From contig JAATGQ010000013.1 of NCBI GenBank assembly GCA_015654595.1, forward strand, positions 1 to 64,000: 64,000 nt of DNA, given 5' to 3'. Source of the stretch: Chitinophagales bacterium (lineage in GTDB: Bacteria; Bacteroidota; Bacteroidia; Chitinophagales; Chitinophagaceae). The translations under genes and the position numbers were made by a program. The notes beneath the pieces are model-generated. The model was not told the origin of the DNA, ran no database searches, and saw nothing but the letters and a program-made list of their open reading frames with translations. Positions 16,171 to 25,177 of the stretch are shown in pieces. Position 1 is the stretch's first letter, and each line of letters opens with the position of its first letter.

Positions 16171-17511
16171 ATGAAATTAACAACCAAATTTACGCTCTGG
16201 TATTTCGGGATCATGATGGTCGTGCTGTTGATCGGGGGCGCGATCGTCTATTATGAGATCCAGTGGAAGATAAGCCGGGTTGAGGTGGTGCGGCATGAGC
16301 GGCTGAACGATATCATTGCCGGGCAGATACGGCAGGGCGGTGATTTTACAGGGCATCCTACGCGGAAAAGGGCTACCATTGCCGTTATCCCGGCTGATTC
16401 CGTGCCGAAGGGCATACAAACCTTTTATACCCGCGGGAGGGGATGGAATCCCGAGTTCCAGGCCAGCGAATTCAGACTGGTGGTTACTTCATTTTATGTG
16501 ATCGGCGGCTTGCATTACCGGATCACGACCTATTCCTTTATTCCTTCTTTTTATCAGTTGCTGCCGGGGGTGGTGGATTCGTTCAAATGGATCTTTCTCG
16601 TATTGCTGATCGTGGTGGTGATCTCCGGCGGGCTTATCTCGAAGTATAACCTGGCGCCGTTCAAGCGGACGATGCGTGTCATCCAGTCGTTTGATCTCAA
16701 ACAGAAGGAGCCTATCCATTTGCCGGTGACCAGGACGGAAGAGTTCCAGGAATTGAATGTATTCCTGAAAAAAATGACTGACAAGGCGCAGGAGGAGTAC
16801 CGGTCGCTGAAGGAGTTTACAGAAAACGCCTCGCATGAGCTGCAGACGCCGACGGCGATCATCCGCGGGAAGCTGGATCTGCTGATGGAGTCGGATATAA
16901 GAGACGAACAGGCGATCCTGATCGCGGAGATGCAGAATGCGCTGGACCGGTTGTCGCGGATCCACAGTTCCCTGACTTTATTGACAAAACTGGAGAACCA
17001 GGAATATACGGCCAATGTGTCCGTTTCTATCAGCAGGCTGGCGAAGGAGACGATCACTGCTTTTGAGGAATTGATCCAGATGAAGGAGCTTTCGCTGCTG
17101 ACAGATATAGAGGAAAAGGTCAATATACCCCTGCACGCCTCTTTGGCCGATCTTTTGCTCCAAAACCTGGTCAGTAACGCTATCCGGCATAATATTCCTC
17201 CTGCAGGGGGAAAAGGCGAGATCCGATTTACCGTTCGCCGTGAGGGTTTGATCATTGCCAATACGGGTAAGGAACCTTCTATTCCGACAGTGGAATTATT
17301 TGAACGGTTTAAAAAAGGGAATCCCGGCAGCGACTCCATCGGCATAGGACTGGCAATTGTACGCCAGATCTGCGATCTAAGCAATTTTACCATCGAATAC
17401 AAATACCTCTCCGGTTTCCATGTTTTGGCCATTGGGTTCCTGGAAAAGTGCCCGGCTTCAAAATTGCTTCAAAATCTTTCTGTCCCTTTACATCTCACAT
17501 TGCGGCCATAA
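16171..17511 (+). CDS. Sensor histidine kinase
   Basis: 446 residues from ATG at 16171 (MKLTTKFTLWYFG). Two membrane segments at about residues 7-30 and 133-155 enclose a periplasmic sensor of roughly 100 residues. A linker follows, then the HisKA domain with the phospho-acceptor His222 in TENASHELQTPTAIIRGKL. The ATPase domain has the N-box LLQNLVSNAIRHN and a G-box-like SIGIGLAIVRQICDLS; the F-box lies in ELFERFKKGN. It is expected to phosphorylate the OmpR-type regulator encoded just upstream. The C-terminus extends about 23 residues past the usual end (LEKCPASKLLQ onward), and this extension overlaps the direct-repeat box at 17456-17472, so the coding end and the efflux operon control region share sequence. 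Confidence 0.92.
   Translation: MKLTTKFTLWYFGIMMVVLLIGGAIVYYEIQWKISRVEVVRHERLNDIIAGQIRQGGDFTGHPTRKRATIAVIPADSVPKGIQTFYTRGRGWNPEFQASEFRLVVTSFYVIGGLHYRITTYSFIPSFYQLLPGVVDSFKWIFLVLLIVVVISGGLISKYNLAPFKRTMRVIQSFDLKQKEPIHLPVTRTEEFQELNVFLKKMTDKAQEEYRSLKEFTENASHELQTPTAIIRGKLDLLMESDIRDEQAILIAEMQNALDRLSRIHSSLTLLTKLENQEYTANVSVSISRLAKETITAFEELIQMKELSLLTDIEEKVNIPLHASLADLLLQNLVSNAIRHNIPPAGGKGEIRFTVRREGLIIANTGKEPSIPTVELFERFKKGNPGSDSIGIGLAIVRQICDLSNFTIEYKYLSGFHVLAIGFLEKCPASKLLQNLSVPLHLTLRP
17456..17472 (+). promoter_or_regulatory. Second copy of the CTTCAA-N5-CTTCAA direct repeat
   Basis: Half-sites at 17456 and 17467 are again 11 bp apart. With their flanks they match the copy at 15352-15368 in 18 of 20 positions. 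The box lies inside the 3' end of the histidine kinase gene, 165 bp before the TolC start codon, which fits activation of the efflux operon by the response regulator. Confidence 0.55.
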
Positions 17512-17636
17512 GTAAACGGTACTTGTACCCTTGAATAGTCCTCCTCCTGCCTATGCAGCCCCGGACCCTGCGTCCCTGCGCTAACAAAAAACGGACAATC
17601 GATTTTTGGAAGAATTTAAATATAGATTCATCAAAT

Positions 17637-19046
17637 ATGTCAAAACAGTTACTTGTTGGTCTGTCATGTGTCGCGTTTCTCAGCTGGCCCACTGGTTCTA
17701 CGATGGCCCAGGTATTGACGCTGAAACAGGCGGTGCAGACCTCCCTAACCAACTATGGGACGATCCGTGCCAAGTCGAACTACGTAAAGGCTTCCCAGGC
17801 CAATGTAAAGGAGACGAAGTATGAGTATCTCCCCGATCTGAATTTTGCAGCACAGCAGTCGTACGGAACAGTCGACGCCTCTTATGGCCCTTTGGCATCC
17901 TATAAGGTTGCCGGTGTGGCTTCTGCGGGTCCTATAACCCCCACACAGAACTGGAAGGCCGCCTTTGGCTCCCTTTATCTGACCAATGTCAACTGGGACT
18001 TCTTTCAATTCGGAAGGGCCAGGCAGCGTACAAAGGTTGCCCAGACGGTCCTGAACAGGGACACGGCCGATCTTTCCCAGGAAAAATTCCAGGTAAGTAT
18101 AAGAGTGTCCGCGGCTTATCTCAACCTGCTGGCTGCGCAAAAGCTGGTCGTCTCCGAGCAGAACAACCTGAACAGGGCTATTACGTTTCAGACGGTAGTA
18201 ACCGCAAGGGCAAAAAGCGGTTTGAATCCCGGTGTGGACTCGTCTCTGGCCAATGCAGAAGTTTCAAACGCAAAGATCGCGTTGACGAATGCGATAGAAG
18301 GGGAACAGGAAGAGGCTAACCAGCTGGCACAGCTGATGCAGGTCGGCGCGCCCGATTCCAATAATTATTCTATTGACTCCCAGTTTGTCGCCAGAATACC
18401 AACGGCTCTTGCTGCGGCTCCTGCTATCCAGCTGGACAACCACCCTTTGCTGCAATACTATCGCGAAAGGATCAGGGTCAGTGATGAGCAGGCAAAATAT
18501 TACAACAAACAGAATCTGCCGGTCTTTTCTTTGTTCGGGACTTTGCAGGACAGGGGCAGCGGTTTTAGTAACAGTTATAGTAATTCCAACCTGGGCGACT
18601 ATACAACCAATTATTTCAAGGGCGTCAGTTTTGGTACGGCCAACTATCTCGTAGGGGTTGGCGTGTTCTGGAATCTGACCTCGACGCTCCGCACGCATCA
18701 ATTAGCTGTGTCTCAGCAATGGACTTCGCAGGGACTGAAAGAAGAGTATGAGCTGGTCAATTCCCAATTGAAAGCGCAGCTGGTGCTGGCTGAAACAAGG
18801 ATCAAGAATGCGCTGGACAATTATCATGAGGCGCCGATCCAGGTCAAAGCCGCTTCAGATGCCTATCTGCAGAAGACGACCTTGTACAGGAACGGGCTGG
18901 CGACGATCGTGGATGTCACGACAGCGGCGTATGTGCTGAACCAGGCAGAGACGCAGCGCGATATCGCCCTTACCAACGTATGGCAGGCGCTGTTATACAA
19001 AGCCGCTTCCAGTGGTGATTTTGGATTGTTTTATAACGAATTTTAA
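17637..19046 (+). CDS. TolC family outer membrane efflux protein
   Basis: 469 residues from ATG at 17637 (MSKQLLVGLS); the longer frame upstream lacks a signal peptide at its start. A signal peptide ends near STMAQ. The body has the duplicated TolC pattern: LTLKQAVQTSLTNYGTIRAK, long amphipathic helices (SQANVKETKYEYLPDLNF; FQVSIRVSAAYLNLLAAQKL), and the second half with VSDEQAKYYNKQNLPVFSLF and the TLYRNGLATIVDVTTAAYVL helix near the end. It forms the outer membrane channel of a tripartite pump. The RND permease gene starts 8 bp later and the adaptor gene overlaps that, so all three parts form one operon. Confidence 0.93.
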   Translation: MSKQLLVGLSCVAFLSWPTGSTMAQVLTLKQAVQTSLTNYGTIRAKSNYVKASQANVKETKYEYLPDLNFAAQQSYGTVDASYGPLASYKVAGVASAGPITPTQNWKAAFGSLYLTNVNWDFFQFGRARQRTKVAQTVLNRDTADLSQEKFQVSIRVSAAYLNLLAAQKLVVSEQNNLNRAITFQTVVTARAKSGLNPGVDSSLANAEVSNAKIALTNAIEGEQEEANQLAQLMQVGAPDSNNYSIDSQFVARIPTALAAAPAIQLDNHPLLQYYRERIRVSDEQAKYYNKQNLPVFSLFGTLQDRGSGFSNSYSNSNLGDYTTNYFKGVSFGTANYLVGVGVFWNLTSTLRTHQLAVSQQWTSQGLKEEYELVNSQLKAQLVLAETRIKNALDNYHEAPIQVKAASDAYLQKTTLYRNGLATIVDVTTAAYVLNQAETQRDIALTNVWQALLYKAASSGDFGLFYNEF

Positions 19047-19054
19047 ATAAGAAC

Positions 19055-22000
19055 ATGGGATTAATAAGAACCGCACTCAGAAAACCTATTACCATCCTCG
19101 TGTTGGTGGCGGGTCTGCTCTTTTTCGGTATCAGTGCTGTCCGGAGTATCAAGATCGATATCTTCCCGGACATGAATCTGCCGGTTATTTATATCTCTCA
19201 CCCTTACGGCGGGTTTACTCCTGACCAGATGGAGACTTACTTTGGTAAGACTTATGTGAACCTGCTGCTGTATGTCGGCGGGGTGAAGAGTATCGAGACG
19301 AAGAACATCCAGGGGTTGACGCTGATCAAGCTGACCTTTTATGAGAACGTGAATATGGCACAGGCTGCGGCGGAGGTGGTCTCCTACTGTAACCGGGCGC
19401 AGGCGAGTTTCCCACCGGGATCCCAGCCGCCCTTTATTCTGCGTTTTGACGCTTCTACACTGCCGGTCGGTCAGCTGGTGTTGAGCAGCCCCAAGCGCGG
19501 CGCTTCTGAGCTGATGGACCTTGCGAACGTATATGTGCGTGCGCAGTTCAGCACCGTCCCAGGTCTGGTGGCCCCCGCTCCATTTGGAGGTAACGTTCGT
19601 ACGATCGTCATCAAAGCCGATCCCGATGCGATGCGGTCGCATAATATAAGTCCTGATCAGCTGGTGGCGGCATTGCGTACAAATAACCAGGCGAACCCTT
19701 CCGGTAACGTTCGTATCGGGGACAAGAACTTTTTGACGCCGACGAATACGACCATCGTAAAGATCAAAGACTTTGGAAATATCCCTCTCTTTACTGGCGG
19801 CGTCCAGAACCTGTATGTAAAGGATGTGGCTACGGTAGAGGACGGCGCCGATATCACCGCGGGATATGCGTTGATCAATGGCAAGCGTTCCGTGTATCTG
19901 CCGATCACTAAATCCGCAACGGCTTCCACCTGGGACGTGGTGCAGGGTTTGAAAGCGGCTATTCCGCGTTTCCAGGCGCAGCTGCCGGAAGACGTCGAAC
20001 TGCACTATGTATTCGACCAGTCAGTATATGTGATCAATGCGGTGAAAAACCTGATGGAAGAAGGTGCTATCGGCGCTATCCTGACGGGTTTGATGGTGTT
20101 GTTGTTTCTGGGTGACTTACGTGGGGCGACGATTGTGATCCTGACGATTCCCATTTGCGTTATCTCCGGGGTGCTTTTCTTAAGTCTTTTCCATCAGACG
20201 ATCAATATTATGACCCTGAGCGGTCTGTCATTGGCGATCGGGATATTGGTGGATGAATCGACGGTGACCATTGAGAATATACACCAGCATATGGCGATGG
20301 GTAAACCAAAATCGCTTGCGATATGGGATGCCTGTCGGGAAATCGCTTTCTCCAAACTTCTGATCCTGTTCTGTATCCTGGCGGTGTTTGCGCCTGCCTT
20401 TACGATGAGTGGTATCCCTGGTTCTTTGTTCCTGCCGTTGGCGCTGGCGATCGCTTTCTGTATGGTCGTTTCTTATATCATGGCGCAGACCTTTGTACCG
20501 GTCATGGCCAACTATCTGATGAAGAAACATGGACATGGAAAGGATGGTAAAGATTATGCTTCTGACGACGAAGAGTATAAGGCAAGCGGTTTGAATCCTG
20601 AAGACGAAGGCGATCTCGCAGAAGAAAAGATGAAGATGCTGGAGCATGGTCATGAAGGCGGGAAGGTTTCGCGTTTTGATAAATTCAGAGACCGTTTTAT
20701 CCGTTTTATCGATCGTATGATGCCGTACCGTGCCGTTATCGGTATTGCTTATGTTATTTTGGCGTTGGGCGTTGCTTTCCTGTTGATCACGCACATCGGC
20801 CGGGACGTGCTGCCAAAATCGAATGCGGGGCAGTTCCAGGTGCGTATGCATGCACCGGATGGCACGCGTATCGAACGTACTGAAGAATACACCCTGGCGT
20901 CGCTCCGGGTGTTGGATACACTGGTTGGACACGATAATGTAGAGATCACTTCTGCGATGGTGGGTATGCACGGCAGCCAGTTCTCTACCAACCCGATCTA
21001 CCTGTTTCTGGCCGGTCCCCAGGATGCGGTATTGCAGGTGAGTCTGAAAGAAGATTTCAAGGTAAATATTGACGATCTCAAGGAAAACTTCCGGAATAAG
21101 ATGGCGCAGGATGTCCCGCAGATGAAGGTATCTTTCGAGCCAATCGAACTGACGGATAAGATCCTTAGCCAGGGGTCTCCGTCACAGATCGAAGTCCGCT
21201 TGTCCGGTAAGAATAAGAAGCAGAATGAAGAATACGCGAATAAGGTGATGGCTGAATTGAGGAAGATCCCTTATATGAGGGATATTCAGATAGCACAAGC
21301 GATCCACTATCCCGCGTTGAATATCGACCTGGACCGTATAAAAGCAGCCCAGTTGGGAACAGACGTGGCGACAGTGGGGCGTTCGCTGGTGGCAGCGACT
21401 TCTTCTTCCCGTCTGACGGAAAAGAATATCTGGATGGATTATAGTTCCAACCTGTCTTACTTTGTACAGGTGGAAGTACCGGAGAACCAGATGACGAGCC
21501 AAAAGGATGTGGAAGAAATTCCTGTGGTTCCCAATCAGCCGCGTCCAGTGTTGAGCGATGTGGCTACGATCAAGGTGGATTCTGTCTATGGGGAAGACGA
21601 TGATATCGGGGCTACGCCGCAGCTGTCGGTAACTGCCAACCTGCAAAGGAAGGATCTTGGTCATGCTTCTGTGGATGTGAAGAAAGCGATGGCTGCTGTG
21701 GGCAAACTGCCTCGTGGTCTGAACATGGAGTTAAAGGGCTTATCGGAAGTACTGGATGATACCTTGAACAGCCTGCAGATCGGTCTGTTGACGGCGATCG
21801 TTGTGATCTTCCTGATGCTGGCTGCTAACTTCCAGTCCTTTAAAGTGTCGCTGGTTACCCTTTGTACCGTTCCCGCCGTCTTGTTGGGTTCGCTGGCTAT
21901 GCTGATGCTGACCGGTTCCACTCTGAATCTCCAGTCCTATATGGGTATGATCATGTCGGTAGGGGTGTCCATTTCGAACTCCGTGTTGTTGATCACGAAT

Positions 22001-22336
22001 GCCGAAGACCTGCGTAAGCGTTCCGGCGATGCGTTGCAGGCTGCCCGCGAGTCTGCGGCCGTCAGACTTCGTCCGATCCTCATGACCTCCGTGGCGATGG
22101 TGGTCGGTATGATCCCCATGGCCTCCGGTCTTGGTGAAGGCGGAGACCAGGCTGCTCCGCTGGGCCGCGCGGTTATCGGGGGGCTGATCGCCTCTACCTT
22201 TGCAGCGCTGCTGATCCTCCCCAACATTTTTGGCTGGGTGATGAATAAAACGTCTATCGAATCCGTTTCACTTGATCCATCTGATAAAGAAAGTACTCAC
22301 TATATAAAGTCATTATATGAAGCAAATGAGAAATAA
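19055..22336 (+). CDS. RND family efflux permease (HAE1/AcrB-like)
   Basis: 1093 residues. It would be the proton-driven inner membrane pump. TM1 follows LRKPITILVLVAGLLFFGIS. The first periplasmic loop begins IDIFPDMNLPVIYIS and has GVKSIETKNIQGLTLIKLTF. TM2-6 cover about residues 335-490, including LSGLSLAIGILVDESTVTIE, with an Asp-Glu pair where AcrB-type pumps have two proton-relay aspartates. The second loop starts near residue 575 and TM8-12 near 915-1070 (SYMGMIMSVGVSISNSVLLI). Between TM6 and TM7 (about residues 489-550) lies a charged cytoplasmic insertion with HGHGK and EHGHE motifs. It is closely similar over its first ~175 residues to the permease at the right edge of the window. 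The substrate is unknown. Confidence 0.93.
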   Translation: MGLIRTALRKPITILVLVAGLLFFGISAVRSIKIDIFPDMNLPVIYISHPYGGFTPDQMETYFGKTYVNLLLYVGGVKSIETKNIQGLTLIKLTFYENVNMAQAAAEVVSYCNRAQASFPPGSQPPFILRFDASTLPVGQLVLSSPKRGASELMDLANVYVRAQFSTVPGLVAPAPFGGNVRTIVIKADPDAMRSHNISPDQLVAALRTNNQANPSGNVRIGDKNFLTPTNTTIVKIKDFGNIPLFTGGVQNLYVKDVATVEDGADITAGYALINGKRSVYLPITKSATASTWDVVQGLKAAIPRFQAQLPEDVELHYVFDQSVYVINAVKNLMEEGAIGAILTGLMVLLFLGDLRGATIVILTIPICVISGVLFLSLFHQTINIMTLSGLSLAIGILVDESTVTIENIHQHMAMGKPKSLAIWDACREIAFSKLLILFCILAVFAPAFTMSGIPGSLFLPLALAIAFCMVVSYIMAQTFVPVMANYLMKKHGHGKDGKDYASDDEEYKASGLNPEDEGDLAEEKMKMLEHGHEGGKVSRFDKFRDRFIRFIDRMMPYRAVIGIAYVILALGVAFLLITHIGRDVLPKSNAGQFQVRMHAPDGTRIERTEEYTLASLRVLDTLVGHDNVEITSAMVGMHGSQFSTNPIYLFLAGPQDAVLQVSLKEDFKVNIDDLKENFRNKMAQDVPQMKVSFEPIELTDKILSQGSPSQIEVRLSGKNKKQNEEYANKVMAELRKIPYMRDIQIAQAIHYPALNIDLDRIKAAQLGTDVATVGRSLVAATSSSRLTEKNIWMDYSSNLSYFVQVEVPENQMTSQKDVEEIPVVPNQPRPVLSDVATIKVDSVYGEDDDIGATPQLSVTANLQRKDLGHASVDVKKAMAAVGKLPRGLNMELKGLSEVLDDTLNSLQIGLLTAIVVIFLMLAANFQSFKVSLVTLCTVPAVLLGSLAMLMLTGSTLNLQSYMGMIMSVGVSISNSVLLITNAEDLRKRSGDALQAARESAAVRLRPILMTSVAMVVGMIPMASGLGEGGDQAAPLGRAVIGGLIASTFAALLILPNIFGWVMNKTSIESVSLDPSDKESTHYIKSLYEANEK

Positions 22337-23450
22337 AAGAACCCATATCGCTTACCTGGCAGCCTGCAGCATACTGGCAGTAGGCGTTTTAACCGGCTGC
22401 TCCTCTTCCGAAGGAGAAGGAAAGGATAAAGACAAGCAGCCTGCACAGCAACAAGCTGATAGTGCGCAGCACATCCCGACTGTTGCGCTGGAAAAGGGAA
22501 AGCTGTCTGCGGATTTCGTAACTCCGGGTGAGTTGACCGCTTTCCAGACCGTAGATCTGTATGCAAAAGTTGCCAGCTTTGTGAAGAAGCTGCAGGTGGA
22601 TGTTGGTTCAGAGGTGAAGCAGGGGCAGCTGATGGCGGTGATGGAAGCGCCTGAATTGACGTCTCAGTTGGCTGCAGCGTTGTCGAAGGCTAAATCACAG
22701 GAAGCGATCTATATTGCCAGCAAGGCGAACTATGATCGTATTGTAGAAACGAGCAAGACGCCGGGAACGATCTCCCAGAATGATATCGATCAGGCCGATG
22801 CCCGTCAGAAGTCCGATCTGGCTCAATGGGAAGCTGCAAAGGCTGCATACAAAGAGGTCCAGGAAACCCTGGCCTATCTCGAGATCCGTGCGCCTTTCAC
22901 CGGCATTGTCACTGCCAGAAACGTAAACACGGGCGCTTATGTAGCTCCTTCGGGCGGTTCTGCGCAGCCGATGTTCATCGTGCAGGAGCAGAAGCATCTG
23001 CGGTTAGTCGTATCCGTTCCGGAGGCTTATACAGGATTCCTGTCGCACCAGGACAAGGTGAAATTTACGGTGAGGGCGTTGCCAAACCAGGTGTTTTATG
23101 CAAAGGTTTCCCGGCTGGCTGGCGCATTGGATACCCGCTTAAGATCAGAACATACCGAAATGGATGTGTTTACCGATGGCAAACTGTTGCCGGGTATGGT
23201 GGCTGAAGTGAATATTCCGATGCCGTCGCAGGACAGCACCTTCCTGGTGCCCAGCTCTGCGGTTGTAAATGGAACGGAGCGCATCTTTATCATCAAGAAA
23301 GATGGTAGCGGTAATGCACAATGGGTGGATGTAAAGGTTGGAAGGAGTCAGGGTGGAAAGACCGAGGTTTATGCCCAGGACTTAAAAGAAGGAGATCAGA
23401 TCGTCAAGACTGGCAGTGAGGAACGCCGGAACGGACAACCACTTAAATAA
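22317..23450 (+). CDS. RND efflux periplasmic adaptor subunit (lipoprotein)
   Basis: 377 residues; the ATG at 22317 overlaps the permease gene by 20 bp, and ATG at 22326 is an alternative start. A lipoprotein signal (VGVLTGC, Cys28) anchors it, and a Lys/Glu/Gln-rich linker follows. The adaptor domains are visible: a lipoyl-like half-motif VDLYAKVASFVKKLQVDVGS, a helical hairpin (~residues 105-180), the second lipoyl half YLEIRAPFTGIVTARNVNTG, and a beta-barrel plus membrane-proximal domain ending GDQIVKTGSEE. It links the RND pump to the TolC protein. It is last in the operon and is followed by a strong terminator. Confidence 0.92.
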   Translation: MKQMRNKRTHIAYLAACSILAVGVLTGCSSSEGEGKDKDKQPAQQQADSAQHIPTVALEKGKLSADFVTPGELTAFQTVDLYAKVASFVKKLQVDVGSEVKQGQLMAVMEAPELTSQLAAALSKAKSQEAIYIASKANYDRIVETSKTPGTISQNDIDQADARQKSDLAQWEAAKAAYKEVQETLAYLEIRAPFTGIVTARNVNTGAYVAPSGGSAQPMFIVQEQKHLRLVVSVPEAYTGFLSHQDKVKFTVRALPNQVFYAKVSRLAGALDTRLRSEHTEMDVFTDGKLLPGMVAEVNIPMPSQDSTFLVPSSAVVNGTERIFIIKKDGSGNAQWVDVKVGRSQGGKTEVYAQDLKEGDQIVKTGSEERRNGQPLK

Positions 23451-23469
23451 GACTGGATTTAAGGTACAA

Positions 23470-23502
23470 AAAAGCCCGGTAGGAATTGCCTGCCGGGCTT
23501 TT
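23470..23502 (+). terminator. Intrinsic terminator of the efflux operon
   Basis: AAAAGCCCGGTAGG pairs with CCTGCCGGGCTTTT over a 5-nt loop (14 bp with one G-T pair). It lies 20 bp after the adaptor stop codon and 15 bp before the end of the convergent GH8 gene, and its A/T-rich arms could serve both strands. Confidence 0.8.
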
Positions 23503-23516
23503 GATTTTAGCGTCTT

Positions 23517-24929
23517 TTATGATTTTGCGGTAGTTTCCTGCAATTGCGAGGGCGACCAGTAGTTGCCGGAAAGAATGATCAGGTCGATCATCTTTATGCT
23601 GTTGTCGTAGTAGTCGAAGTTTTCCCTTTTGAAGTGGGTGATATAATCCCAGAGTTTATTCAGCCATTGCTGGTCGTGTCCGGTCATGGACGCTACGGCA
23701 AAGGGACATATAAAACAGAGGGCTTCAAAATAACGGTGGGGCAGGTCTTCTCCATTGAGCGTATAACCTGCGGAGATATTGTCGGGATTGCCTTTTGTTG
23801 TCGTGCGGATCCAGGTATTGACTTTTTTCAGGAAGTCTCCGGCGCGTGGGTCGCCGGAAACGAGGAAGTCTGCGGCTATTCTCCAGGGTACGCGGCAGGC
23901 GTTGAAGTTATAGAGCCCGTCGTATTTCGATTCGAGGTAGTTGGGACGCGCGGGGACGGCGGTTATCGGCGCATCTTCGCCGATGTGGACCTTTTGGATA
24001 AAGTCGGGTACAAGCCCGGCGTCGGGGCTGTATTTGGATTGCAGGTAATGAAAGACGCGGTAGTTGTTGGTCAGTGCGCTGTCCCAGAAAGCATCTCCGG
24101 TGATATCGCGGAAGGCGCGGAGATGATCGGGCATAAAGTCGGAGGAGCGCATATCGTAGTAGTCGCCGCTTCTTTTTGTCCATCCGTTGCTTTCCATTAC
24201 GATATAGGTATCCGGGTTGACTTCTTCCCGGCGGATGGCCTGTATCATTTCAAGCGCTTCTTCTTTGTAGTTGATGGTGCTGTGCTTGCCCCACTGTGCG
24301 TCGGCGAGCAGCAGCGAGTAGGCGATGTCCATGTCGCCGTCTGTGGCCGTTCCGCCGTCTATGGAAACACAGTCTTTATTTTGTGACCAGGCCATCAGGT
24401 GCGGGCTTGAAGAGGCCGGATGAGATTTGTAGAAGCGATAGAGCGCGTCGTAGGTTTCCTGGGCGGTGGAGTCGAAGCCGGCCATAAGGGCGACGATCAT
24501 CATTCCATACCCCTGCCCTTCGGAGACGCAGATATTGGTGCCGGCGGTGCCTTCAAACCAAATGTATTTTTCCTGGGGGCCGCATCCGTCCAAAACATAG
24601 TGTTGTTTCCAGGAGAGGTAGAAGGCGCGGACGCTATCGTCCATGGCTTTCTGACTGACATGGTTAGGTAGAATACTGCCGGCAAAGTAAGCGCGGTGTT
24701 GCGGAAAGGGTAAAAATGGACCTGCCGGGTAGGCTGAAAGATCATCGGCGGCAGCTGATACCGAGGCGGAGAGGCTGTCGGGATAGGGACCTATAATGGT
24801 GGATGTGGTTGTCTGTTGTCCGGTGGTGTTCGCTCCGTTTTCCTGGAATTGAGCGTCAGCGGGCGACATGAAAAATTGGACGGTCGTTGTAAGGGCCAGG
24901 TAAATCAACGCATTAGTTATCCGGTACAT
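23517..24929 (-). CDS. Glycoside hydrolase family 8 protein (secreted endoglucanase/chitosanase type)
   Basis: 470 residues with a signal peptide ending near SPADAQ. GH8 features: DGCGPQEKYIWFEG, the general-acid Glu in NICVSEGQGYGMMIVALMAG, and the catalytic-region Asp in SIDGGTATDGDMDIAYSLLL. Later segments WGKHSTINYKEEALEMIQAI and NYLESKYDGLYNFNACRVPW also fit the (alpha/alpha)6 barrel. The enzyme hydrolyses internal beta-1,4 bonds; members act on cellulose, chitosan, xylan or lichenan, and the choice cannot be made here. Unlike cellulose-synthase-linked BcsZ, no bcs genes are nearby. It is a lone gene, not part of a SusC/SusD locus. Confidence 0.9.
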   Translation of the reverse strand: MYRITNALIYLALTTTVQFFMSPADAQFQENGANTTGQQTTTSTIIGPYPDSLSASVSAAADDLSAYPAGPFLPFPQHRAYFAGSILPNHVSQKAMDDSVRAFYLSWKQHYVLDGCGPQEKYIWFEGTAGTNICVSEGQGYGMMIVALMAGFDSTAQETYDALYRFYKSHPASSSPHLMAWSQNKDCVSIDGGTATDGDMDIAYSLLLADAQWGKHSTINYKEEALEMIQAIRREEVNPDTYIVMESNGWTKRSGDYYDMRSSDFMPDHLRAFRDITGDAFWDSALTNNYRVFHYLQSKYSPDAGLVPDFIQKVHIGEDAPITAVPARPNYLESKYDGLYNFNACRVPWRIAADFLVSGDPRAGDFLKKVNTWIRTTTKGNPDNISAGYTLNGEDLPHRYFEALCFICPFAVASMTGHDQQWLNKLWDYITHFKRENFDYYDNSIKMIDLIILSGNYWSPSQLQETTAKS

Positions 24930-25177
24930 TGCTGTTTCATTGATTTTGCAGGGCTAGGGTGACCCTGGTGCTACTGTAAATGGTTTGCCTCGTTGATTAA
25001 TGCAATTACCCTGCCATTAATTTAATTGCCGTCCGTGGACAGATTTGGCCGCTGTTAACATTTCATATAGGAAACATTAACTTCTTCAAAGCATCGATAT
25101 GCAAGCTCCTGCAATCTTAGATGCTGTAACTCCGCGCGTAAAAATTGTAAGCTACCAAAAACTCAAAAACTTTCTTT

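Noticed and set aside
24956-24966. AGGGTgACCCT palindrome upstream of the GH8 gene
   Set aside because: Five-base arms are expected by chance at this frequency.
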